Positions 27,860 to 37,661 of a stretch of DNA of 64,000 nucleotides are shown here, in pieces. Made by a program: the position numbers and the translations under genes. Each line of letters opens with the position of its first letter. The stretch's first letter is position 1. The notes under the pieces are model-generated. The model searched no databases. It was given only the letters and a program-made list of their open reading frames with translations, and was not told the origin of the DNA. This DNA is from Leptospira ognonensis (GTDB taxonomy: Bacteria; Spirochaetota; Leptospiria; Leptospirales; Leptospiraceae), in NCBI RefSeq assembly GCF_004770745.1, contig NZ_RQGD01000002.1:105375-169374 (forward strand), given 5' to 3'.

Positions 27860-30431
27860 AAGTCCAGAAGACTACTTACGTATCGCTGAACAATCCGAAG
27901 AAAAAAAGAAAGGAGTTTTGAAAATTTATTTTGGAATGTCGCCAGGAGTAGGTAAGACCTATGCCATGTTATGTGAAGCACAAAGATTAAAAAAAGAAGG
28001 TTCCGATGTTCAGATTGGTATCGTTGAAACTCATGGAAGAGAGGAAACGAAAGCCCTACTCAATGGACTCAGAGAAATTTCTTTGAAGGAGATCTTATAT
28101 AAAGAGATAGTTTGGAAAGAGATGGATGTAGAAGCGGTGATGGCAGCACGGCCAGAGTATGTTCTAGTCGATGAACTTGCGCATTCAAATATACCAGGTT
28201 CACTTCATAAGAAAAGATACCAAGATGTTTTTATGCTTCTCGATGCTGGTATCAATGTCCTGTCCACTGTAAACGTCCAACATTTAGAAAGCCAAGTTGA
28301 CTCCGTGGAAAAAATCATCCAAAGTGCAGTGAAAGAAACAATACCAGATATTATATTGGAACGTGCCGATGAACTTGTTTTAATCGATGTGATACCTGAC
28401 GAACTCTTAAAAAGATTGGCTGAGGGAAAGATTTATATCGAAGAGAAAATCAATTCTGCAAGAGAAAACTTTTTTAAAAAAGAAAATCTAACATTTCTTC
28501 GGGAATTATCTTTAAATTATACAGCCAGGTATGTGGAAAAAAGAATGCCACATGGCAGAGATAAAATTATGGTTGCGATCTCAGCCAGCCCACATTCAAG
28601 AAATTTATTGCGTCACGCGAAGAGACTTTCTTTGGAACGAAATGCAGAGTTATTTGCCTTTTTTTCAGAAAAAGAAGAACAGAGAGATCCTAGGTCAGAA
28701 GAATTGATTCGGTCTCATATTCGTTTAGCAAAAGAATTAGGTGCTGAAGTGATCCATTCTTATGAATCAGATCCTGTCATTGGAATTATGAATGCTGTAC
28801 ACGGAAAGAGAGTGAATCGGTTAGTCATTGGTGGTTCTGTAAAACCGAATTTTTTAAATTTTTTTCGAAGCAATATTTCAGAAAAATTAACACGGAATCT
28901 ACGAGATATCGAAATCATCATCTTGCCGACTTCAACAGAAGAATTAAAAAGGGTTGACCTATTTCAGCTGTTAATCCCTTCCTCAAGTTTACGCCAGTAT
29001 TTGAGTATTTTACTTCTAACCCTCTTGATTACATTACTCAATTTACCTTTGTTGCCTCACATTGGTTATTGGCCCATTTCGATCTTATATCTATTTTACG
29101 TTGCTCTCCTCGGAATTTTCTTTAGCCGAGGGCCAGTACTCGTCGCAGCACTTCTATCTGCATTGTTCTGGAATTTTTTATTTATTCCTCCTCGATTTAC
29201 CTTTTTCATATCCAAGTTAGAAGATGCATTGATGTTTTGTATTTTCATACTCATCGCTCTGATTAATGGGGGTCTTACCTCCAAGTTGAAGCGCAACGAA
29301 ATGAAATTAAGGTCAAGAGAAGAAAAATTATCGATCTTATATGAATTGACTCGAAATCTCTCAAAAACTTCTCAAAGTAATGAAATCATTCGCATCGGTG
29401 AGTCTTTTTTTAAGAAGATTTTTCCTTTCCCTGCAAATTTATTTTTTTATAAACAAGAAATTTTTAGTCCAGAAATTTCCGACGCAAAAAAACTTGCCGT
29501 TGCTACAATCGCACTTAAAAGCGGTAAACCCGCTGGCAGGTATACGGAAACACTCTCTCTATCTCCTTCTACTTTTTACCCATTACAATCACCAGGGGGA
29601 ACAACAGGAGTCATAGAAGTTGAATCTGCTTCCGAGCCAACTCTCGAACAGGAAATTTTATTAAACACCATTGCCAATCAAGTATCTCTTGCCTTGGAAA
29701 GAGATACTTTGTCGGAGGAGGCTAAAAAAACATTTCTTCTCAAGGAATCGGAGAAACTTTACAATCTAGTCTTTAATTCCCTTTCACATGAATTGAAAAC
29801 TCCTCTGACTTCCATTAGAGGTTCCGCCTCTGCACTCTTGGATACAGACATTGTTGAAGATCCCGAGGCGAGAAAAAGCCTATTAGAGGAAATTCAAGAA
29901 AGTGCCCTGATCTTAAATTTGCTTTTGGGAAATCTGCTCGATATTAGTCGAATTGAATCGGGATATCTCTCCTTAAAAAAAGAAAAAGTCTATCCAGCCG
30001 ATATCATTCACGAGGCGATTTCCTATTTAGGAAAGAACAAATCGACGCATGAAATTATTACAGAAACTAATGATTGTAAAATGGAGATTGATTTAGACCG
30101 CGTTCTTTTTGCGCATGCCCTCTTTAATTTGCTTTATAATGCCTGTTTGTACACTCCCCCCTCGTCAACAATCTGGATCAAGTTGGTTCAAAAGGAAAAT
30201 CATCTAATTTGGAGTGTCGAGGACAATGGAAAAGGTTTGCCGAGTGATGCCTCTCGTATTTTTCAAAAATTTTTTAGAGGCGAAGCAACTGGTAAAATTG
30301 GAACGGGGCTAGGACTTGCCATCACAAAATCCATTGTTGAGTTACATGGTGGATCCATTTCTGCGATGAATCGCCCAGAGGGGGGAGCAAAATTTGTAAT
30401 TGAATTACCAATTTCAGATCGTATGGTGTAA
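27849..30431 (+). CDS. kdpD: potassium-sensing histidine kinase
   Basis: 860 residues, full length. The N-terminal KdpD domain has Walker A GMSPGVGKTY (about 29-38) and VDELAHSN, followed by a universal-stress-like domain (about 235-360). Four transmembrane helices (about 390-490), a GAF-like domain (about 500-630), and the kinase core with phospho-accepting His647 in SHELKTP and ATP-lid blocks DNGKGL and GTGLGLAI follow. It phosphorylates KdpE under potassium limitation or ionic stress. Overlaps kdpC by eleven bases and precedes kdpE by six. Confidence 0.97.
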   Translation: MSNKSPEDYLRIAEQSEEKKKGVLKIYFGMSPGVGKTYAMLCEAQRLKKEGSDVQIGIVETHGREETKALLNGLREISLKEILYKEIVWKEMDVEAVMAARPEYVLVDELAHSNIPGSLHKKRYQDVFMLLDAGINVLSTVNVQHLESQVDSVEKIIQSAVKETIPDIILERADELVLIDVIPDELLKRLAEGKIYIEEKINSARENFFKKENLTFLRELSLNYTARYVEKRMPHGRDKIMVAISASPHSRNLLRHAKRLSLERNAELFAFFSEKEEQRDPRSEELIRSHIRLAKELGAEVIHSYESDPVIGIMNAVHGKRVNRLVIGGSVKPNFLNFFRSNISEKLTRNLRDIEIIILPTSTEELKRVDLFQLLIPSSSLRQYLSILLLTLLITLLNLPLLPHIGYWPISILYLFYVALLGIFFSRGPVLVAALLSALFWNFLFIPPRFTFFISKLEDALMFCIFILIALINGGLTSKLKRNEMKLRSREEKLSILYELTRNLSKTSQSNEIIRIGESFFKKIFPFPANLFFYKQEIFSPEISDAKKLAVATIALKSGKPAGRYTETLSLSPSTFYPLQSPGGTTGVIEVESASEPTLEQEILLNTIANQVSLALERDTLSEEAKKTFLLKESEKLYNLVFNSLSHELKTPLTSIRGSASALLDTDIVEDPEARKSLLEEIQESALILNLLLGNLLDISRIESGYLSLKKEKVYPADIIHEAISYLGKNKSTHEIITETNDCKMEIDLDRVLFAHALFNLLYNACLYTPPSSTIWIKLVQKENHLIWSVEDNGKGLPSDASRIFQKFFRGEATGKIGTGLGLAITKSIVELHGGSISAMNRPEGGAKFVIELPISDRMV

Positions 30432-30437
30432 GAGACC

Positions 30438-31115
30438 ATGGCAAAAGACTTAATACTCATAGTGGATGACGAAGAAGCAATTCGCAAGATGTTGAGAATT
30501 GCATTGGAAGCTAAAGGATATGAGACAAGAACGGCAATCAGTAAAAAAGATGCCATTGAAGCTTGTGCACTTTATAATCCCAAGTTGTTACTGCTTGACC
30601 TGCAACTTCCTGATGGAAATGGACTTGATGTCATCCAAGAGGTTAGAACTTTTACGGAAGCGCCTGTCATTATCCTATCTGTGATGAGTGGGGAGGAAGA
30701 AAAGATAAAGCTTCTGGACGCGGGAGCTGACGATTATATAACAAAGCCTTTTAGTATGGGTGAATTACTCGCTCGCATACGAACGGCACTTAGGCGAGTT
30801 CCTGCGGAGGACGCTCTTCCACCTTGGTCAAATGAAGATTTATCCATAGATTTTTCAAATCACAAAATCACGAAACAAGGGGAACAGATAAGACTTACAC
30901 CTACCGAGTTTCAAATTTTGACCTTACTCATAAAACATGTTGGAAAAATTCTTACCCATGAATTTCTCATTAAAACGATTTGGGGCGATAATGCACAGAA
31001 TGAACTTAATAGCCTCAGAGTTCATATCACACAGCTGAGAAAAAAAATCGAAGATAAACCTTCTCGTCCGAAACATCTTTTAACGGAACCAGGGATCGGT
31101 TATCTTTGGAATTAG
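30438..31115 (+). CDS. kdpE: response regulator of the kdp operon
   Basis: 225 residues. The receiver domain has the acid pocket DDEE, phospho-acceptor Asp54 in LLLLDLQLPDG, and Lys in KPFSMGE. A C-terminal winged-helix DNA-binding domain of the OmpR/PhoB type (about 130-225) contains LTPTEFQIL and RVHITQLRKKIE. It is expected to activate kdpABC by binding tandem repeats upstream, such as those at 23499-23537. Last gene of the cluster. Confidence 0.97.
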   Translation: MAKDLILIVDDEEAIRKMLRIALEAKGYETRTAISKKDAIEACALYNPKLLLLDLQLPDGNGLDVIQEVRTFTEAPVIILSVMSGEEEKIKLLDAGADDYITKPFSMGELLARIRTALRRVPAEDALPPWSNEDLSIDFSNHKITKQGEQIRLTPTEFQILTLLIKHVGKILTHEFLIKTIWGDNAQNELNSLRVHITQLRKKIEDKPSRPKHLLTEPGIGYLWN

Positions 31116-31121
31116 ATATTT

Positions 31122-31148
31122 TGTAGGGGATTGGTAATCTCCCCTACA
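31122..31148. terminator. hairpin between kdpE and the TRAP operon
   Basis: TGTAGGGGA (31122-31130) pairs perfectly with TCCCCTACA (31140-31148) around a nine-base loop. It sits between two convergent operons and would fit a shared terminator, but no T-run follows on either strand. Confidence 0.5.
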
Positions 31149-31160
31149 AAAAGATATTGG

Positions 31161-32465
31161 TTACGGACTAGGAGGAGCTACCGCATCTCCACCAACAAGG
31201 CCAAGAGAGATCTCAGGAATCCAACTGATGAGTATGAGCCCGATGAGGAACAAACCGACGATAGGTGCGACGGATTGGATGACCTTTCCTAACGGCTGTT
31301 TGAAGATTCCCGAAGCTACGAAGAGGTTCACTCCCACAGGCGGTGTCAAGTAACCGATCTCAAGGTTCACGATCATGATGATTCCAAAATGTACTGGGTT
31401 GATACCATAGTTGATGGCCATCGGCGCAAGTAGTGGCGCAAGAACTAGGATCGCACTCATGATGTCCATAAACATACCTACGATGAGGAGCAAGATGTTT
31501 ACACCGATAAGAAAGGTTACCGGGCTTGAAATCATCGTCGACATTTTCGCTACCAAATTTTGAGGAATCTCATTCTCGATCATAAACTTGTTCAGACTCA
31601 CGGCGAGAATTAATATCAGAAAGAGAACACCCAACATTTCGGCACTCTCAGCCATGATTTTAGGGATTTTAGGAAAGCTTAGTTCTTTATGGATAAAAAC
31701 TTCCACTACGATGGCATAAAAAACCGCAATCGCAGCAGATTCAGTGGCAGTGAAAAACCCAGAGTAGATACCGCCGAGAATCACGACTGGCATCATAAGA
31801 GCGAGAAATCCTTCCTTCCAAGAGGCAATCACTTCTTTCCAGTCCCACTTCCCTCGACCCACTTTACCTGCTCGGAAAACGGAATAAATCATAAGTAAAC
31901 TCATAAGCAAAATGCCAGGACCGATCCCTGCGATAAAAAGATCCGTCACAGAAACACCTACCATAATCGCATAAACAATCATGGGAATGCTAGGAGGGAT
32001 GATGATTCCCAGAGTTCCACCAGAAGCGAGCAAACCCATCGAAAACTGAGAAGGGTAACCTGCTTTTGTGAGAGATGGATACATGAGTCCACCAATCGCG
32101 ATGAGAGTCACGGGAGAAGATCCGGAAATCGCAGCAAAGATCCCGCAAGAGAAAACGCCTGCGATGGCAAGTCCTGCAGGGATTGGCGCCGTCATTGCTG
32201 CTGCCATGCGTATGAGTCGTCTGGCAATGCTACCATGAGTCATTAAATTTCCTGCAATGATAAACAAAGGAATTGCGAGTAAAATCTCTTTGTCTCCTGC
32301 AAAAAATAAATCTCCGATGATGCTGTTTAATTCATGAAACGACTCGAGCGGCGGATCAGGAAGGAAATAATAACAGAATACGGTCACAGCGCCCATGAGG
32401 ATGATGAGCGGTTGTCTCAGTAAAATGAGGATTAATAATAATCCAAGTATGCCCCAGGAACTCAT
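31161..32465 (-). CDS. dctM: TRAP transporter large permease DctM
   Basis: 434 residues with about twelve hydrophobic segments, the transporter core of TRAP systems. It uses an ion gradient to import a substrate, typically an organic acid, delivered by the binding protein. GNLMTHGSIARRLI, SGSSPVTLIAIGGLMYP and the repeated ASGGTLGIIIPPS-type region are family features. Overlaps dctQ by four bases. Last gene of a four-gene operon. Confidence 0.94.
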   Translation of the reverse strand: MSSWGILGLLLILILLRQPLIILMGAVTVFCYYFLPDPPLESFHELNSIIGDLFFAGDKEILLAIPLFIIAGNLMTHGSIARRLIRMAAAMTAPIPAGLAIAGVFSCGIFAAISGSSPVTLIAIGGLMYPSLTKAGYPSQFSMGLLASGGTLGIIIPPSIPMIVYAIMVGVSVTDLFIAGIGPGILLMSLLMIYSVFRAGKVGRGKWDWKEVIASWKEGFLALMMPVVILGGIYSGFFTATESAAIAVFYAIVVEVFIHKELSFPKIPKIMAESAEMLGVLFLILILAVSLNKFMIENEIPQNLVAKMSTMISSPVTFLIGVNILLLIVGMFMDIMSAILVLAPLLAPMAINYGINPVHFGIIMIVNLEIGYLTPPVGVNLFVASGIFKQPLGKVIQSVAPIVGLFLIGLILISWIPEISLGLVGGDAVAPPSP

Positions 32466-33166
32466 TTGTTTGCCTGCCCTTTATCAGTATCAGATATTAC
32501 GTATTCGTCTTTCAATTCCTCTAATGCTTCCGTAGCTTCATCCATATCCGCAGGTCGGAGTGCTGGGAAAAATCCATAGGCTAGATGTCTTAGTCCCATG
32601 GAGGTAAAGACATAAGGAAAAATCATTTGTACTTTCCAAAGTGAAATTTCCGTAACGGGATTTACTTCATCAAGTGAGATGCTCTCTTTAACATAGATAA
32701 ACGAGAGAAATGCTAAAAACAAAAAGAAAGTTGAAACGACAAACTGTTCAATCACCTTGATGTAAGGTAAAATTTTCTTAGGCAAAAGTTTATCTGCGAT
32801 TTCTGGACGCAAATGTGATCCTTTCGCACTCGCGAGTGCAGATCCAAACAGGCCACCCCATAACATGAAGTAGAGCGAAAGTTTTTGTGCCCAAACGATA
32901 CCACCACGTCCTAGCCATTCCAGAAGGTCTGAGGCTTCCGTTCCGATGGCGCTAACAATGTATACGCTCCAGCCACCTAAAAAATCAGCAACGCCAGTCT
33001 TTGGATATGCATCCGAAGAATCTATGATCCATGATAAAAACTTATCAATGGCTTCTCTTTTGGAGACATCGGCAATCATGACGAGTGTGAGCAGAAGGAA
33101 ACAAATCCCTCCTGCCCATTTTTCTCCGAAACTCAGGTAGTTTAGAATCCTATCTACGAATTTCAT
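32462..33166 (-). CDS. dctQ: TRAP transporter small permease DctQ
   Basis: 234 residues, longer than the usual 160-200 because of an extended loop after the first helix and a charged C-terminal tail. Four membrane helices (about 15-30, 65-80, 95-115 and 155-175). KLSLYFMLWGGLFGSALASAKGSHLRPE is a recognisable DctQ stretch, given in part. It forms the membrane complex with DctM. Lies 34 bases after dctP and overlaps dctM by four. Confidence 0.85.
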   Translation of the reverse strand: MKFVDRILNYLSFGEKWAGGICFLLLTLVMIADVSKREAIDKFLSWIIDSSDAYPKTGVADFLGGWSVYIVSAIGTEASDLLEWLGRGGIVWAQKLSLYFMLWGGLFGSALASAKGSHLRPEIADKLLPKKILPYIKVIEQFVVSTFFLFLAFLSFIYVKESISLDEVNPVTEISLWKVQMIFPYVFTSMGLRHLAYGFFPALRPADMDEATEALEELKDEYVISDTDKGQANK

Positions 33167-33200
33167 TTATATTTTCCTTACTCTTTTTAACACCTAATCT

Positions 33201-34208
33201 TTAACCGCCGCAAGCTGCTTTAGCTTTTTGAATTTTATCGTAGATCTGCTTCGCTTCCCCACCGATTTTTCCATTTACTTGCGCAGGAACACCTGCTGCC
33301 GCTGCCTTGAATGCTGCAATTTCAGAAGAGGAAGGCTCATACACTTGCACGTCCGCTTTTTTTAAAGTCGCGATCATGTTTTTTTCAATGGATCTCACTG
33401 CCTTACGGGCTCCAGGAGCTAGATTATTGCCTTCACCCATCAGCAAAGTTTTTTGTTCCTCATTCAGAGTGTCCCAAAACTTTTTAGAATACACGATAGC
33501 TGCGGGCTGGTAGATATGGCGCGTCAAACTGAAATGTTTGATGGCTGTTTGCCACTCTGCTGCAAGAGTAAAGAGAGGTGTGTTGTCAAAACCTTCCACG
33601 ACACCTGTTTGGAGTGATGGTAATACCTCTGGTATTGCGATCGGGATCCCACTCACGCCCAATGCTTTCCAATAGGCAATATGCACTGGAGACTCTTGGA
33701 TGCGGATTTTGATTCCTTTTAAATCTCCAGGAGATTTCACAGGATTTGACTTCGTTCCAATGGAACGGTATCCATTCTCTGCCCAGGTAACAAAAATAAG
33801 TCCTTTAGCTTCGAATAATCTTTTGAAGTCAGCAAGTAAGTGCGTATCTAAAACACAATCTGCTTGCGCAAAAGAATCAAATAGATACGGCATTTCCAAT
33901 ACGTTTAACTCTTTAACAGTATTTGCAAGAGCACCCGCAGTAAGACCAGCACCTTGTAGTTTTCCCCGAATGACTTGTTGGAGGATTTCGTTTTCTCCAC
34001 CCATTTGCCCGCCAGGATAGAGTTTCATTTTGATCTGACCCGAGGACTCGGTTTCGATTTTTTTCTTAATTTTGGAAAGCTCATTGGCCCAAGGAGAACC
34101 ATCGGGTGCGACGGTAGCAAGTTTGACGACTGTTTGTGCAAAAATGCCTCCACTGATAGTGAAGGCAAAAACTGCACCTGTTGTTAATTTAACAAGTGTT
34201 TGGAACAT
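33201..34208 (-). CDS. dctP: TRAP transporter substrate-binding protein DctP
   Basis: 335 residues. A signal peptide is cleaved at about 24 (IFAQ). The mature protein starts VVKLATVAPDGSPWA and has the DctP pattern: YPGGQMGGENEIL, WAENGYRSIGTKSNPVKSP (part), the conserved Arg in GIKIRIQESP and a PLFTLAAEW stretch. It binds the substrate in the periplasm and hands it to DctQM. The ligand is not predictable. It lies 14 bases after the TatT-like gene. Confidence 0.93.
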   Translation of the reverse strand: MFQTLVKLTTGAVFAFTISGGIFAQTVVKLATVAPDGSPWANELSKIKKKIETESSGQIKMKLYPGGQMGGENEILQQVIRGKLQGAGLTAGALANTVKELNVLEMPYLFDSFAQADCVLDTHLLADFKRLFEAKGLIFVTWAENGYRSIGTKSNPVKSPGDLKGIKIRIQESPVHIAYWKALGVSGIPIAIPEVLPSLQTGVVEGFDNTPLFTLAAEWQTAIKHFSLTRHIYQPAAIVYSKKFWDTLNEEQKTLLMGEGNNLAPGARKAVRSIEKNMIATLKKADVQVYEPSSSEIAAFKAAAAGVPAQVNGKIGGEAKQIYDKIQKAKAACGG

Positions 34209-34222
34209 GATATCTCCTTTAA

Positions 34223-35125
34223 CTACATTTCATCGAGCAATTTTTTAGCTTTTCGTTGCTCGACGATTTGATCTGATTCTATTTCTGGTAACGACTTCGC
34301 ATTTCCTTTCAGGACATATTCAAGTTGTGATTTGAATTTTGTTTCATCACCTTTTAGGCGTGATTCAGCATACAAAACTCGAACCGCAAAGTAATTTGGA
34401 TGTTTTTTAATCGCTTCTTCAAATAGCTTATCTGCAAGTTTCTTATCTCCCGTAGGTGAGAGAGCATTACTTGTCGCATCATAACGAAGAGTGGCTGAAT
34501 AAAAATATTCTTTGCCCATAGTTTTTTCTAGTTCACGTACTCTGTTTACCATCGCTGTAAACTTACTTCTGTTAGCAAGGATCGTTGTGAATCCTGAAAG
34601 TCTTGACCATTTGCCTAGTGAAGCGTATCTCCAATACAAGGCATCAATATCATCAACGTCTAACACATCAAGTGCCTTCTCAACTTCTAAGCCATCTTTT
34701 ACTACTTTGTCACGAAATTTTGGATTCATGGCAAGGGCAGCTTCACACCAAGATACAGCGGCATCATAAAATTTGATCGATTCTGCTTTTACAGGTGCAT
34801 CTGTATCGGCATCTCCTGTTAGCTTCAACCAAAGGTGTCCATCTCCCATCAGGTAATTTGCTCTGCAAAGAGTAACCTTCACATCTTGGTACTGTGGATT
34901 TTCATTTGAAAACTGTTCCAAAAGAACAATGGCTTGTCTAAGGTCGGCTTCATTGTGTTTGGTTTTGAGTAGCTTTTCTATGTCTGCAGGAAGCTTCGCA
35001 GGAGTTTTTGATCTCTCCACTTCCGAGGCGACTATTTTTACTGATCTAGATTTTCCGCAGGCGACTACAGAAACTAGCACGAGAACTGCAATCGCAGCTC
35101 GTTTCCAAGTGTACGTTTTGTTCAT
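34223..35125 (-). CDS. TatT-family lipoprotein, TRAP-associated TPR protein
   Basis: 300 residues. Signal and lipobox VVACGK (mature from about Cys23), then an all-helical mature part with repeated helix pairs, such as DLRQAIVLLEQFSNENPQY and KLADKLFEEAIKKHPNYFAV (20 residues each at most). It matches the TatT component family known from Treponema (Tp0956), where a trimeric TPR protein binds the DctP-like TatP. Here it sits directly before dctP, as in that system, and is the first gene of the operon. A role in handing substrate to DctP is inferred. Confidence 0.87.
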   Translation of the reverse strand: MNKTYTWKRAAIAVLVLVSVVACGKSRSVKIVASEVERSKTPAKLPADIEKLLKTKHNEADLRQAIVLLEQFSNENPQYQDVKVTLCRANYLMGDGHLWLKLTGDADTDAPVKAESIKFYDAAVSWCEAALAMNPKFRDKVVKDGLEVEKALDVLDVDDIDALYWRYASLGKWSRLSGFTTILANRSKFTAMVNRVRELEKTMGKEYFYSATLRYDATSNALSPTGDKKLADKLFEEAIKKHPNYFAVRVLYAESRLKGDETKFKSQLEYVLKGNAKSLPEIESDQIVEQRKAKKLLDEM

Positions 35126-35148
35126 TCAATTACCATCCGATATATTTT

Positions 35149-35228
35149 GGGGGAGTAGGCTCCCCTCTCTATTTGTCAAATTTGACATGTTGAGACTTAG
35201 ACTCGTTTCCAATCATTTAGGAAACGAG
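35149..35228. promoter_or_regulatory. inverted-repeat region upstream of the TRAP operon
   Basis: Three symmetric elements: GGGGGAG...CTCCCC near 35149-35165, a perfect 14-base palindrome TGTCAAATTTGACA at 35174-35187, and a nine-pair hairpin CTCGTTTCC (35202-35210) with GGAAACGAG (35220-35228). The palindrome looks like an operator for a dimeric regulator; the outer hairpins may end the upstream transcript or form a leader. Confidence 0.45.
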
Positions 35229-35289
35229 ATCTCAAAATGTTCTGTGAAAATTTAGTGGAATATGTCGGAAATGCAAGTAAGTTTTATTT

Positions 35290-35772
35290 TTAAGGCAATA
35301 TTATGGCATTCGATGGGCCAGAGATGTTCAGTCCGCTCGTTCCTGATCGGATTCTAACAGAAAGTCCTAGGGCTCGTACGGATACGTAGGTTCCCGAAGT
35401 GAGCGAAATACGAAATTTACAGTCAATTCCCGAGCCAAGTGTGGGAAGGGAGGTGGAGGGATCGATGAGAAAGACATAATTTCTCGGCTGCACAGGAAGC
35501 ACAGTCATGGTACCACCACTGATGGAGCAATCCGTTCCTGCATTCAAATCTCCTTGGTTCCGTGCATCATTTTCAGTCGGACCTGCATACAGGCGGTATC
35601 CCTGGAAGATGAGTTCTGGGTTGGTCGCTCTCACATCAAGCGTGAAATTGGAATTGCCATTGTTTGTCGCTGAGACAAGTAAAGGAGGGATTTGAACGCT
35701 CGCATTGGATGTATAATTTGTGCAGTGAGATAAAGGAAACACCAGAAATAGGATGAGAGAAAATCGGAACAT
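35290..35772 (-). CDS. small lipoprotein, hypothetical
   Basis: 160 residues. Signal with lipobox PLSHCTN (mature from Cys17). The mature part is rich in Thr, Ser, Gly and Asn and alternates as a beta-sandwich, with four cysteines and a TSGTYVSVRALGLSVRI-type strand pattern. Family not recognised; an exported surface or periplasmic protein is likely. It follows the DedA gene by six bases and ends the operon. Confidence 0.7.
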   Translation of the reverse strand: MFRFSLILFLVFPLSHCTNYTSNASVQIPPLLVSATNNGNSNFTLDVRATNPELIFQGYRLYAGPTENDARNQGDLNAGTDCSISGGTMTVLPVQPRNYVFLIDPSTSLPTLGSGIDCKFRISLTSGTYVSVRALGLSVRIRSGTSGLNISGPSNAIILP

Positions 35773-35778
35773 TTCTAA

Positions 35779-36402
35779 CTAAGAATTCTCCGCTTTCTTC
35801 TCATTTCTTTTTTTGTTCCAAAGATACCCTAAAAGTACAACGATACCCATGGCCACAATGGAGAGGATGATGGTTTGTCCCTGGCGCACCCAACCCATAA
35901 GTTCATCAAAGTTGTGTGCTCCGTAATAACCTAAATAAACCCAAATGGGAACGGAAATAAAAGCAGCAAAACCATCGGTAAATAGAAAGCGTAGAAAGGA
36001 AATTTGCCCCGACGTGCCCGCGGTGAAAAAAATAGGCATGCGCAAACCCGGCATAAATCGACCGAAAAAAACGACCCATTTGCCATGTTTTTTGAATTGT
36101 TCCTGAACTTTGCCAAATCGTTCGGGATGGAGCACTTTTTTTAAGATGGGGAGCTTGAGGGCTCGTTCTCCGTAGTGGCTTCCGAGCCAAAAGACAAAGC
36201 TGTCGCCAATGAGTACTCCCGCCATACCGACAAAAAACATAACATGGACATTTGTATATCCCAGGCCAGAAATGACACCTCCTGCGGTGAGAGAAATGTC
36301 CTCAGGAACGGGAAGTCCAAATCCGCAGAGGATGAGAACTCCGAATACGGCAAAATAACCGTATTGCATAAAAAAGGTTACAAGGGTTTGTAGAAAGTCC
36401 AT
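35779..36402 (-). CDS. DedA-family membrane protein
   Basis: 207 residues, five or six helices. GFGLPVPEDISLTAGG near the start and GRFMPGLRMPIFFTAG carry the conserved acidic and arginine residues of the DedA/SNARE-associated fold. Members flip undecaprenyl phosphate or phospholipids and affect envelope stability. The partner downstream is a lipoprotein gene. Divergent from the dGTPase gene, with very close starts. Confidence 0.9.
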   Translation of the reverse strand: MDFLQTLVTFFMQYGYFAVFGVLILCGFGLPVPEDISLTAGGVISGLGYTNVHVMFFVGMAGVLIGDSFVFWLGSHYGERALKLPILKKVLHPERFGKVQEQFKKHGKWVVFFGRFMPGLRMPIFFTAGTSGQISFLRFLFTDGFAAFISVPIWVYLGYYGAHNFDELMGWVRQGQTIILSIVAMGIVVLLGYLWNKKRNEKKAENS

Positions 36403-36453
36403 GCAGTGATATATACTGTTTTTATGATTTCACAGAAAAAGGAAAGAGAATTT

Positions 36454-37620
36454 ATGCTAAAAGAAAGATCAATCCTTCTCGAAGAAGAAGAAAAATTACT
36501 CGCGCCGTATGCTCAGAAAAGCTCGCAAACGGGAATCCGTGAGTTTGCGGAAGCAGAACATCCCTATAGACTTCCATTTCAGCGTGATAAAGATAGGATC
36601 ATTCATTGCCAAGCATTCAAACGTCTTGAATACAAAACCCAAGTTTTTGTTTATTCTGTCGGAGATCATTACCGTAATCGACTGACTCATACTTTGGAAG
36701 TTGCGGGGGTATCGAGAACAGTTGCTAAGGTACTTGGTTTAAATGAGGACTTAACGGAAGCCATAGCGCTTGCACACGACTTAGGTCACTCTCCCTTCGG
36801 ACATGCGGGACAAGACGCTTTAGCAGAACTGATGCGGTCAAATGGCGGTTTTGAACACAATAAACAGTCGTTACGAGTCGTCCAGAAACTGGAAAGAAAG
36901 TATCCAGAATTTCCAGGCTTAAATTTATGTTACGCCACCTTACAAGGAATTATGAAGCATGGTGGCGATTATGAAAAGAGTTTTGCAAACTTAAAAAGAC
37001 AAGAAGACGGACCATCTCTAGAAGCCCAAATCGTGGATTTTTCTGATGAAATTGCCTATTCTAGCCATGATATCGAAGACGGATTGGAAAAAAAATTCAT
37101 TAGTCCAGAGGATCTTGTGGACATCCAGCTATGGAGAAGGAATTTCCAAACGGCAAAAAAGACGTATCCAACCGCAAAAGAGGAATTGATACTTCGAACT
37201 ACATTTCGAAATATACTCAACGAGATCGTCTCAAATCTAATCACAACTACAGGTTCAAAATTAGAACTCCATCAGATAGAAACCGAAGAGGATGTACAAA
37301 ATGCCTATCGGAAAAAGGTAAAACTTGTTAGCTTTTCAGAATCCATGATCGAGGATATGAAGGAACTGAAACAATTTTTATTAGTTCATTTGTATCGGCA
37401 TAAGGATGTTGAGAAAATGAGCGACCAAGGAAAGGAGATCATTTATGTTTTATTTGATTACTTTATGAAACATCCAGACAAGATACCAGACTCTTATCTC
37501 GAGCGCGAAAATGAGGAAGGAAGGCACAGAATCGTTTGCGATTATATTGCTGGTATGACGGATCGGTATGCGATGGAAAAGTTAAAACAAGAAGGAATCT
37601 TATGGTCGCCATATCTGTAA
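36454..37620 (+). CDS. dgt: deoxyguanosinetriphosphate triphosphohydrolase
   Basis: 388 residues from MLKERSILLEEEE, with AGGAAAGAG upstream; starts at 36406 or 36424 are possible but weaker. HD-domain metal enzyme: RLTHTLEVAG and LAHDLGHSPFGHAGQ hold the His and Asp ligands, and FSDEIAYSSHDIEDG holds the last Asp. It cleaves dGTP or other dNTPs to nucleoside and triphosphate, controlling pool balance. The C-terminal part matches the short dGTPase-like class. Monocistronic. Confidence 0.93.
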   Translation: MLKERSILLEEEEKLLAPYAQKSSQTGIREFAEAEHPYRLPFQRDKDRIIHCQAFKRLEYKTQVFVYSVGDHYRNRLTHTLEVAGVSRTVAKVLGLNEDLTEAIALAHDLGHSPFGHAGQDALAELMRSNGGFEHNKQSLRVVQKLERKYPEFPGLNLCYATLQGIMKHGGDYEKSFANLKRQEDGPSLEAQIVDFSDEIAYSSHDIEDGLEKKFISPEDLVDIQLWRRNFQTAKKTYPTAKEELILRTTFRNILNEIVSNLITTTGSKLELHQIETEEDVQNAYRKKVKLVSFSESMIEDMKELKQFLLVHLYRHKDVEKMSDQGKEIIYVLFDYFMKHPDKIPDSYLERENEEGRHRIVCDYIAGMTDRYAMEKLKQEGILWSPYL

Positions 37621-37661
37621 AATTCTTTGACTAGCAGCAATCATTCCATAATTTATAGAAT

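Noticed and set aside
27849..31115. kdpF small subunit
   Set aside because: No short hydrophobic frame was found before kdpA or between the kdp genes; absence is common and not informative.
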